From: Hetaerina americana | Lineage: Eukaryota; Arthropoda; Insecta; Odonata; Calopterygidae | Assembly (NCBI GenBank): GCA_022747635.1 | Contig: JAKTNV010000236.1 | Span: 276,977 to 340,976, forward strand | Direction: 5' to 3' | DNA length: 64,000 bases | The notes under the pieces: generated by a model | Told to the model about the DNA's origin: nothing | Databases searched by the model: none | The model's input: the letters and a program-made list of their open reading frames with translations, nothing else | Translations under genes and position numbers: made by a program | Shown here: piece by piece, positions 50,139 to 61,093 of the stretch | How the letters are laid out: the number at the start of each line of letters is the position of its first letter | Numbering within the stretch: the stretch's first letter is position 1

Positions 50139-52635
50139 ATTGTTGTTTTTCGCAATATTTTTAGAAATTTGGGCTCTTTTAGTAACATTAACACTTTCTC
50201 TGAAGCATCTTTTATGATCTTTTATTGTCTTTCAGGCTTCATTCTGGGTTTTATTTTGTTTATTTGATGAAAATGAACAACAATACACACCTTGGATACA
50301 TTTTTGTTTGATTTGAGTCGAGTGAGATTTTCACCTAGAACCCAAAGGGGGGGGTATTGGCACTTTTCATGAAAAATGTGAAAAATTAAATTTTCTAAAA
50401 ATGAAATAAATGCCTTCTAAACACCTCAAACATTCACTCTAAAACAGAAGATTGTTTTTCGCAATATTTTTAGAAATTTGGGCTCTTTTAGTAACATTAA
50501 CACTTTCGCTGAAGCAACTTTTATGCTCATTTCTTGTCTTTCAGGATTAATTCTGGGTTTTATTTTGTTTATTTGATGAAAATGAACAACAATACACACC
50601 ATGGAAACATTTTTGTTTGATTTGCGTCAAGTGAGATTTTCACCTAGAACCCAAAGGGGGGGGTATTGGCACTTTTCATGGAAAAATGTGAAAAATTAAA
50701 TTTTCTAAAAATGAAATAAATGCCTTCTAAACACCTCAACCATTCACTCTAAAACAGAAGATTGTTGTTTTTCGCAATATTTTTAGAAATTTGGGCTCTT
50801 TTAGTAACATTAACACCTGGGCTGAAGCATCTTTTATGCTCATTTCATGTCTTTCAGGATTATATCTGGGTTTTATTTTGTTTATTTGATGAAAATGAAC
50901 AACAATACACACAATGGAAACATTTTTGTTTGATTTTTGTCGAGTGAGATTTTCACCTAGAACCCAAAGGGGGGGGTATTGGCACTTTTCATGGAAAAAT
51001 GTTAAAAATTAAATTTTCTAAAAATGAAATAAATGCCTTCTAAACACCTCAAACATTCACTCTAAAACAGAAGATTGTTGTTTTTCGCAATATTTTTAGA
51101 AATTTGGTTTCTTTTAGTAACATTAACACTTTCGCTGAAGCAACTTTTATGCTCGTTTCTTGTCTTTCAAGATTAATTCTGGGTTTTATTTTGATAATTT
51201 GATGAAAATGAACAACAATACACACCATGGAAACATTTTTGTTTGATTTGTGTCAAGTGAGATTTTCACCTTAAACCCAAAGGGGGGGGGTATTGGCACT
51301 TTTCATGGAAAAATGTGAAAAATAAAATTTTCTAAAAATGAAATAAATGCCTTCTAAACACCTCAAACATTCACTCTAAAACAGTAGATTGTTGTTTTTC
51401 GCAATATTTTTAGAAATTTGGGCTCTTTTAGTAACATTAACACTTTCTCTGAAGCATCTTTTCTGATCTTTTATTGTCTTTCAGGCTTCATTCTGGGTTT
51501 TATTTTGTTTATTTGATGAAAATGAACAACAATACACACCTTGGATACATTTTTGTTTGATTTGAGTCGAGTGAGATTTTCACCTAGAACCCAAAGGGGG
51601 GGGGTATTGGCACTTTTCATGAAAAATGTGAAAAATTAAATTTTCTAAAAATGAAATAAATGCCTTCTAAACACCTCAAACATTCACTCTAAAACAGAAG
51701 ATTGTTTTTCGCAATATTTTTAGAAATTTGGGCTCTTTTAGTAACATTAACACTTTCGCTGAAGCAACTTTTATGCTCATTTCTTGTCTTTCAGGATTAA
51801 TTCTGGGTTTTATTTTGTTTATTTGATGAAAATGAACAACAATACACACCATGGAAACATTTTTGTTTGATTTGCGTCAAGTGAGATTTTCACCTAGAAC
51901 CCAAAGGGGGGGGTATTGGCCCTTTAATGGAAAAATGTGAAAAATTAAATTTTCTAAAAATGAAATAAATGCCTTCTAAACACCTCAACCATTCACTCTA
52001 AAACAGAAGATTGTTGTTTTTCGCAATATTTTTAGAAATTTGGGCTCTTTTAGTAACATTAACACCTGGGCTGAAGCATCTTTTATGCTCATTTCATGTC
52101 TTTCAGGATTATATCTGGGTTTTATTTTGTTTATTTGATGAAAATGAACAACAATACACACAATGGAAACATTTTTGTTTGATTTTTGTCGAGTGAGATT
52201 TTCACCTAGAACCCAAAGGGGGGGGTATTGGCACTTTTCATGGAAAAATGTTAAAAATTAAATTTTCTAAAAATGAAATAAATGCCTTCTAAACACCTCA
52301 AACATTCACTCTAAAACAGAAGATTGTTGTTTTTCGCAATATTTTTAGAAATTTGGTTTCTTTTAGTAACATTAACACTTTCGCTGAAGCAACTTTTATG
52401 CTCGTTTCTTGTCTTTCAAGATTAATTCTGGGTTTTATTTTGATAATTTGATGAAAATGAACAACAATACACACCATGGAAACATTTTTGCTTGATTTGT
52501 GTCGAGGGAGATTTTCACCTAGAACCCAAAGGGGGGGGTATTGGCACTTTTCATGGAAAAATGTGAAAAATTAAATTTTCTAAAAATGAAATAAATACCT
52601 TCTAAACACCTAAAACATTCACTCTAAAACAGAAG
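50139..52635. repeat. Two tandem 4-monomer HOR units, ~1249 bp each
   Basis: Monomer starts: 50139, 50451, 50761, 51074 | 51388, 51701, 52010, 52323. Starts pair at 1249-1250 bp. The order is: CAGTAGATTG with CAGGCTTCATTC; AGATTGTTTTTCG (3-bp shorter) with TGCGTCAAG; CTCAACCATTC before a copy with GATTATATCTGG and CACACAATGG; TTTGGTTTCTTTTAG with GATAATTTGATG. Differences include TATTGGCCCTTTAATGG near 51916 versus TATTGGCACTTTTCATGG near 50666, and TTTTCTGATC near 51469 versus TTTTATGATC. Confidence 0.92.
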
Positions 52636-53470
52636 ATTGTTGTTTTTCGCAATATTTTTAGAAATTTGGGCTCTTTCAGTAACATTAACACTTGCGCTGA
52701 AGCATCTGTTATGATCTTTTATTGTCTTTCAGGATTATATCTGGGTTTTATTTTGTTTATTTGATGAAAATGAACAACAATACACACAATGGAAACATTT
52801 TTGTTTGATTTGTGTCGAGTGAGATTTTCACCTAGAACCCAAAGGGGGGGGTATTGGCACTTTTCATGGAAAAATGTGAAAAATTAAATTTTCTAAAAAT
52901 GAAATAAATGCCTTCTAAACACCTCAAACATTCACTCAAAAACAGAAGATTGTTGTTTTTCGCAATATTTTTAGAAATTTTGGCTCTTTTAGTAACATTA
53001 ACACTTGGGCTGAAGCATCTTTTATGATCTTTTATTGTCTTTCAGGATGCATTCTTGGTTTTATTTTGTTTATTTGATGAAAATGAACAACAAAACACAC
53101 CATGGAAACATTATTGTTTGATTTGTGTCAAGTTAGATTTTCACCTAGAACCCAAAGGGGGGGTATCGGCACTTTTCATGGAAAAATGTAAAAAATTAAA
53201 TTTTCTAAAAATGAAATAAATGCCTTCTAAACACCTCAAACATTCACTCTAAAACAGAAGATTGTTGTTTTTCGCAATATTTTTAGAAATTTGGGCTCTT
53301 TTAGTAACATTAACACTTTCGCTGAAGCAACTTTTATGCTCTTTTCTTGTCTTTCAAGATTAATTCTGGGTTTTATTTTGTTAATTTGATGAAAATGAAC
53401 AACAATACACACCATGGAAACATTTTTGTTTGATCTGTGTCGAGTGAGATTTTCACCTAGAACCCAAAGG

Positions 53471-53494
53471 GGGGGGCACCAACCAACCCAAGGG
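53471..53494. other. Short insertion beside the G-run, unique in the window
   Basis: After AACCCAAA and eight G the sequence continues CACCAACCAACCCAAGGG before TATTGGC, where every other monomer goes straight from the G-run to TATTGG. Compared with the paralogous monomer at 61094 (nine G) the net gain is 17 bp. The inserted piece ends in AACCCAAGGG, an imperfect copy of the AACCCAAAGGG just upstream, and contains CCAACCAACCC. This suggests slippage or a templated repeat at the homopolymer rather than a mobile element. Confidence 0.9.
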
Positions 53495-56400
53495 TATTGG
53501 CACTTTTCATGGAAAAATGTGAAAAAATAAATTTTCTAAAAATTAAATAAATACCTTCTAAACACCTAAAACATTCACTCTAAAACAGAAGATTGTTGTT
53601 TTTCGCAATATTTTTAGAAATTTGGGCTCTTTTAGTAACATTAACATTTGCGCTTAAGCATCTTTTATGCTCATTTCTTGTCTTTCAGGATTATTCTGGG
53701 TTTTATTTTGTTTATTTGATGAAAATGAACAACAATACACACCATGGAAACATTTTTGTTTGATTTTAGTCGAGTGAGATTTTCACCTAGAACCCAAAGG
53801 GGGGGTATTGGCTCTTTTCATGGAAAAATGTGAAAAATTAAATTTTCTAAAAATAAAATAAATGCCTTCTAAACACCTCAAACATTCACTTTAACAGAAG
53901 ATTGTTGTTTTTCGCAATATTTTTAGAAATTTTGGCTCTTTTAATAACATTAACACTTGGGCTGAAGCATCTTTTATGATCTTTTATTGTCTTTCAGGAT
54001 TCATTCTGGGTTTTATTTTGTTTATTTGATGAAAATGAACAACAATACACACCATGGAAACATTATTGTTTGATTTGTGTCAAGTTAGATTTTCACCTAG
54101 AACCCAAAGGGGGGGTATTGGCATTTTTCATGGAAAAATGTGAAAAATTAAATTTTCTAAAAATGAAATAAATGCCTTCTAAACACCTCAAACATCCACT
54201 CAAAAACAGAAGATTGTTGTTTTTCGCAATATTTTTAGAAATTTGGGCTCTTTTAGTAACATTAACACCTGGGCAGAAGCATCTTTTATGATCATTTATT
54301 GTCTTTCAGGATACATTCTGGGTTTTATTTTGTTTATTTGATGGAAATGAAAAACAATACACACTTTGGATACATTTTTGATTGATTTGTGTCGAGTGAG
54401 ATTTTCACCTAGAACCCAAAGGGGGGGGTATTGGCACTTTTCATGGAAAAATGTGAAAAATTAATTTTTCTAAAAATGAAATAAATGCCTTCAAAACACC
54501 TCAAACATTCACTCTAAAACAGAAGATTGTTGTTTTTCGCAATATTTTTAGAAATTTGGGCTCTTTTAGTAACATTAACACCTGGGCTGAAGCATCTTTT
54601 ATGATCTTTTATTGTCTTTCAGGATTCATTCTGGGTTTTATTTTGTTTATTTGATGAAAATGAACAACAATAAACACCATGGAAACATTTTTCTTTGATT
54701 TGTGTCGAGTGAGATTTTCACCTAGAACCCAAAGGGCGGGTATTGGCACTTTTCATGGAAAAATGTGAAAAATTAAATTTTCTAAAAATGAAATAAATGC
54801 CTTCTAAACACCTCAAACATTCACTCTAAAACAGAAGATTGTTGTTTTTCGCAATATTTTTAGAAATTTGGGCTCTTTTAGTAACATAAACACTTTCGCT
54901 GAAGCATCTTTTATGCTCCTTTCATGTCTTTCAGGATTCTTTCTGGGTTTTATTTTGTTTCTTTGATGAAAATGAACAACAATACACACCTTGGATACAT
55001 TTTTGTTTGATTTGTTTCGAGTGAGATTTTCACTTAGAACCCAAAGGGGGGGGTATTGGCTCTTTTCATGGAAAAATGTGAAAAATTAAATTTTCTAAAA
55101 ATGAAATAAATGCCTTCTAAACACCTCAAACATTCACTCAAAAACAGAAGATTGTTGTTTTTCGCAATATTTTTAGAAATTTTGGCTCTTTTAGTAACAT
55201 TAACACTTGGGCTGAAGCATCTTTTATGATCTTTTATTGTCTTTCAGGATTCATTCTGGGTTTTATTTTGTTTATTTGATGAAAATGAACAACAATACAC
55301 ACCTTGGATACATTTTTGTTTGATTTGTGTTGAGTGAGATTTTCACCTAGAACCCAAAGGGGGGGGTATTGGCACTTTTCATGGAAAAATGCGAAAAAAT
55401 TAAATTTTCTAAAAATGAAATAAATGCCTTCTAAACACCTCAAACATTCACTCTAAAACAGAAGATTGTTGTTTTTCGCAATATTTTTAGAAATTTGGGC
55501 TCTTTTAGTAACATTAACACTTTCGCTGAAGCAACTTTTATGCTCTTTTCTTGTCTTTCAAGATTAATTCTGGGTTTTATTTTGTTAATTTGATGAAAAT
55601 GAACAACAATACACACCATGGAAACATTTTTGTTTGATCTGTGTCGAGTGAGATTTTCACCTAGAACCCAAAGGGGGGGGTATTGGCACTTTTCATGAAA
55701 AAATGTGAAAAAAAAAATTTTCTAAAAATGAAATAAATACCTTCTAAACACCTAAAACATTCACTCTAAAACAGAAGATTGTTGTTTTTCGCAATATTTT
55801 TAGAAATTTGGGCTCTTTTAGTAACATTAACATTTGCGCTTAAGCATCTTTTATGCTCATTTCTTGTCTTTCAGGATTAATTCTGGGTTTTATTTTGTTT
55901 ATTTGATGAAAATGAACAACAATACACACCATGGAAACATTTTTGATTGATTTGTGTCGAGTGAGATTTTCACCTAAAACCCAAAGGGGGGGGTATTGGC
56001 TCTTTTCATGGAAAAATGTGAAAAATTAAATTTTCTAAAAATAAAATAAATGCCTTCTAAACACCTCAAACATTCACTTTAAACAGAAGATTGTTGTTTT
56101 TCGCAATATTTTTAGAAATTTTGGCTCTTTTAGTAACATTAACACTTGGGCTGAAGCATCTTTTATGATCTTTTATTGTTTTTCAGGATTCATTCTGGGT
56201 TTTATTTTGTTTATTTGATGAAAATGAACAACAATACACACCTTGGATACATTTTTGTTTGATTTGTGTCGAGTGAGATTTTCACCTAGAACCCAAAGGG
56301 GGGGTATTGGCACTTTTCATGGAAAAATGTGAAAAATTAAATTTTCTAAAAAGGAAATAAATGCCTTCTAAACACCTCAAACATTCACTCTAAAACAGAA

Positions 56401-57234
56401 GATTGTTGTTTTTCTCAATATTTTTAGAAATTTGGGCTCTTTTAGTAACATTAACACCTGGGCTGAAGCATCTTTTATGATCTTTTATTGTCTTTCAGAA
56501 TACATTCTGGGTTTTATTTTGTTTATTTGATGAAAATGAACAACAATACACACCATGGAAACATTATTGTTTGATTTGTGTCAAGTTAGATTTTCACCTA
56601 GAACCCAAAGGGGGGGTATTGGCATTTTTCATGGAAAAATGTGAAAAATTAAATTTTCTAAAAATGAAATAAATGCCTTCTAAACACCTCAAACATTCAC
56701 TCAAAAACAGAAGATTGTTGTTTTTCGCAATATTTTTAGAAATTTGGGCTCTTTTAGTAACATTAACACCTGGGCAGAAGCATCTTTTATGATCATTTAT
56801 TGTCTTTCAGGATACATTCTGGGTTTTATTTTGTTTATTTGATGGAAATGAAAAACAATACACACTTTGGATACATTTTTGATTGATTTGTGTCGAGTGA
56901 GATTTTCACCTAGAACCCAAAGGGGGGGGTATTGGCACTTTTCATGGAAAAATGTGAAAAATTAATTTTTCTAAAAATGAAATAAATGCCTTCAAAACAC
57001 CTCAAACATTCACTCTAAAACAGAAGATTGTTGTTTTTCGCAATATTTTTAGAAATTTGGGCTCTTTTAGTAACATTAACACTTTCTCTGAAGCAACTTT
57101 TATGCTCATTTCTTGTCCTTCAAGATTAATTCTGGGTTTTATTTTGTTTATTTGATGAAAATGAACAACAATACACACCATGGAAACATTTTTGTTTGAT
57201 TTGTGTCAAGTGAGATTTTCACCTTAAACCCAAA

Positions 57235-57245
57235 GGGGGGGGGGG
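57235..57245. repeat. Longest G homopolymer (11 G)
   Basis: Nearly every monomer has a G-run after CCCAAA at about offset 209. Most runs are 7-9 long. Extremes are four (near 47856), five (for example near 21248, 25861, 28602, 29848, 36331), ten (3954-3963) and eleven (this site). An interrupted form, GGGCGGG, occurs near 1766, 5835, 8334, 12952, 16637, 29221, 33525, 36020, 42870, 46610, 48164, 54735 and 62551. On the other strand the run is poly-C. Confidence 0.95.
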
Positions 57246-57342
57246 TATTGGCACTTTTCATGGAAAAATGTGAAAAATAAAATTTTCTAAAAATGAAATA
57301 AATGCCTTCTAAACACCTCAACCATTCACTCTAAAACAGAAG

Positions 57343-58597
57343 ATTGTTGTTTTTCGCAATATTTTTAGAAATTTGGGCTCTTTTAGTAACATTAACACCT
57401 GGGCTGAAGCATCTTTTATGCTCATTTCATGTCTTTCAGGATTATATCTGGGTTTTATTTTGTTTATTTGATGAAAATGAACAACAATACACACAATGGA
57501 AACATTTTTGTTTGATTTTTGTCGAGTGAGATTTTCACCTAGAACCCAAAGGGGGGGGTATTGGCACTTTTCATGGAAAAATGTTAAAAATTAAATTTTC
57601 TAAAAATGAAATAAATGCCTTCTAAACACCTCAAACATTCACTCTAAAACAGAAGATTGTTGTTTTTCGCAATATTTTTAGAAATTTGGTTTCTTTTAGT
57701 AACATTAACACTTTCGCTGAAGCAACTTTTATGCTCGTTTCTTGTCTTTCAAGATTAATTCTGGGTTTTATTTTGATAATTTGATGAAAATGAACAACAA
57801 TACACACCATGGAAACATTTTTGTTTGATTTGTGTCAAGTGAGATTTTCACCTTAAACCCAAAGGGGGGGGGGTATTGGCACTTTTCATGGAAAAATGTG
57901 AAAAATAAAATTTTCTAAAAATGAAATAAATGCCTTCTAAACACCTCAACCATTCACTCTAAAACAGAAGATTGTTGTTTTTCGCAATATTTTTAGAAAT
58001 TTGGGCTCTTTTAGTAACATTAACACCTGGGCTGAAGCATCTTTTATGCTCATTTCATGTCTTTCAGGATTATATCTGGGTTTTATTTTGTTTATTTGAT
58101 GAAAATGAACAACAATACACACAATGGAAACATTTTTGTTTGATTTTTGTCGAGTGAGATTTTCACCTAGAACCCAAAGGGGGGGGTATTGGCACTTTTC
58201 ATGGAAAAATGTTAAAAATTAAATTTTCTAAAAATGAAATAAATGCCTTCTAAACACCTCAAACATTCACTCTAAAACAGAAGATTGTTGTTTTTCGCAA
58301 TATTTTTAGAAATTTGGTTTCTTTTAGTAACATTAACACTTTCGCTGAAGCAACTTTTATGCTCGTTTCTTGTCTTTCAAGATTAATTCTGGGTTTTATT
58401 TTGATAATTTGATGAAAATGAACAACAATACACACCATGGAAACATTTTTGTTTGATTTGTGTCAAGTGAGATTTTCACCTTAAACCCAAAGGGGGGGGG
58501 TATTGGCACTTTTCATGGAAAAATGTGAAAAATAAAATTTTCTAAAAATGAAATAAATGCCTTCTAAACACCTCAAACATTCACTCTAAAACAGTAG
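57343..58597. repeat. Tandemly duplicated 2-monomer unit, ~628 bp
   Basis: Monomer starts: 57343, 57656 | 57971, 58284. The pair consists of the third and fourth monomer types of the 4-monomer unit (GATTATATCTGG with CACACAATGG, then TTTGGTTTC with GATAATTTG) repeated at once. The offset is 628 bp at both starts. The first two types of the 4-monomer unit reappear only at 58598. The dimer looks like a partial duplication within a 4-monomer register. Confidence 0.92.
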
Positions 58598-61093
58598 ATT
58601 GTTGTTTTTCGCAATATTTTTAGAAATTTGGGCTCTTTTAGTAACATTAACACTTTCTCTGAAGCATCTTTTATGATCTTTTATTGTCTTTCAGGCTTCA
58701 TTCTGGGTTTTATTTTGTTTATTTGATGAAAATGAACAACAATACACACCTTGGATACATTTTTGTTTGATTTGAGTCGTGTGAGATTTTCACCTAGAAC
58801 CCAAAGGGGGGGGTATTGGCACTTTTCATGAAAAATGTGAAAAATTAAATTTTCTAAAAATGAAATAAATGCCTTCTAAACACCTCAAACATTCACTCTA
58901 AAACAGAAGATTGTTTTTCGCAATATTTTTAGAAATTTGGGCTCTTTTAGTAACATTAACACTTTCGCTGAAGCAACTTTTATGCTCATTTCTTGTCTTT
59001 CAGGATTAATTCTGGGTTTTATTTTGTTTATTTGATGAAAATGAACAACAATACACACCATGGAAACATTTTTGTTTGATTTGCGTCAAGTGAGATTTTC
59101 ACCTAGAACCCAAAGGGGGGGGTATTGGCCCTTTAATGGAAAAATGTGAAAAATTAAATTTTCTAAAAATGAAATAAATGCCTTCTAAACACCTCAACCA
59201 TTCACTCTAAAACAGAAGATTGTTGTTTTTCGCAATATTTTTAGAAATTTGGGCTCTTTTAGTAACATTAACACCTGGGCTGAAGCATCTTTTATGCTCA
59301 TTTCATGTCTTTCAGGATTATATCTGGGTTTTATTTTGTTTATTTGATGAAAATGAACAACAATACACACAATGGAAACATTTTTGTTTGATTTTTGTCG
59401 AGTGAGATTTTCACCTAGAACCCAAAGGGGGGGGTATTGGCACTTTTCATGGAAAAATGTTAAAAATTAAATTTTCTAAAAATGAAATAAATGCCTTCTA
59501 AACACCTCAAACATTCACTCTAAAACAGAAGATTGTTGTTTTTCGCAATATTTTTAGAAATTTGGTTTCTTTTAGTAACATTAACACTTTCGCTGAAGCA
59601 ACTTTTATGCTCGTTTCTTGTCTTTCAAGATTAATTCTGGGTTTTATTTTGATAATTTGATGAAAATGAACAACAATACACACCATGGAAACATTTTTGC
59701 TTGATTTGTGTCGAGTGAGATTTTCACCTAGAACCCAAAGGGGGGGGTATTGGCACTTTTCATGGAAAAATGTGAAAAATTAAATTTTCTAAAAATGAAA
59801 TAAATACCTTCTAAACACCTAAAACATTCACTCTAAAACAGAAGATTGTTGTTTTTCGCAATATTTTTAGAAATTTGGGCTCTTTCAGTAACATTAACAC
59901 TTGCGCTGAAGCATCTGTTATGATCTTTTATTGTCTTTCAGGATTATATCTGGGTTTTATTTTGTTTATTTGATGAAAATGAACAACAATACACACAATG
60001 GAAACATTTTTGTTTGATTTGTGTCGAGTGAGATTTTCACCTAGAACCCAAAGGGGGGGGTATTGGCACTTTTCATGGAAAAATGTGAAAAATTAAATTT
60101 TCTAAAAATGAAATAAATGCCTTCTAAACACCTCAAACATTCACTCAAAAACAGAAGATTGTTGTTTTTCGCAATATTTTTAGAAATTTTGGCTCTTTTA
60201 GTAACATTAACACTTGGGCTGAAGCATCTTTTATGATCTTTTATTGTCTTTAAGGATTCATTCTGGGTTTTATTTTGTTTATTTGATGAAAATGAACAAC
60301 AATACACACCATGGAAACATTATTGTTTGATTTGTGTCAAGTTAGATTTTCACCTAGAACCCAAAGGGGGGGTATTGGCACTTTTCATGGAAAAATGTGA
60401 AAAATTAAATTTTCTAAAAATGAAATAAATGCCTTCTAAACACCTCAAACATTCACTCTAAAAGAGAAGATTGTTGTTTTTCTCAATATTTTTAGAAATT
60501 TGGGCTCTTTTAGTAACATAAACACCTGGGCTGAAGCATCTTTTATGATCTTTTATTGTCTTTCAGGATACATTCTGGGTTTAATTTTGTTTATTTGATG
60601 AAAATGAACAACAATACACACCATGGAAACATTATTGTTTGATTTGTGTCAAGTTAGATTTTCACCTAGAACCCAAAGGGGGGGTATTGGCACTTTTCAT
60701 GGAAAAATGTAAAAAATTAAATTTTCTAAAAATGAAATAAATGCCTTCTAAACACCTCAAACATTCACTCTAAAACAGAAGATTGTTGTTTTTCGCAATA
60801 TTTTTAGAAATTTGGGCTCTTTTAGTAAAATTAACACTTGCGCTGAAGCATCTTTTATTCTCATTTCATGTCTTTCAGGATTATATCTGGGTTTTATTTT
60901 GTTTATTTGATGAAAATGAACAACAATACACACCATGGAAACATTATTGTTTGATTTGTGTCAAGTTAGATTTTCACCTAGAACCCAAAGGGGGGGTATT
61001 GGCACTTTTCATGGAAAAATGTAAAAAATTAAATTTTCTAAAAATGAAATAAATGCCTTCTAAACACCTCAAACATTCACTCTAAAACAGAAG
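58598..61093. repeat. Further 4-monomer unit plus monomers 194-197
   Basis: Monomer starts: 58598, 58910, 59219, 59532, 59845, 60158, 60470, 60782. The first six pair with 51388-52949 at 7209-7210 bp. They share the rare TATTGGCCCTTTAATGG (near 51916 and 59126) that the copy at 50451 lacks, so this unit descends from the 51.4-kb unit or a common source. A private change is GTCGTGTGAG near 58776. The monomers at 60470 and 60782 have no counterpart in the 53-kb segment. 60782 carries GTAAAATTAACACTTGCG, as at 1 and 47956. Confidence 0.9.

Larger units (their letters stand above)
52636..57342. repeat. Monomers 171-185, with a 7-to-8-monomer sub-repeat
   Basis: Monomer starts: 52636, 52949, 53261, 53592, 53901, 54213, 54526, 54838, 55151, 55465, 55778, 56090, 56402, 56714, 57027. 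The series 53261, 53592, 53901, 54213, 54526 is echoed by 55465, 55778, 56090, then (after one extra monomer, 56402) 56714 and the front of 57027. The offset is about 2.19-2.20 kb, rising to 2.50 kb after the extra copy. The monomer at 53261 is 331 bp because of an insertion (separate entry). 52636-53260 pairs with 59845-60469 at 7209 bp. Confidence 0.88.
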
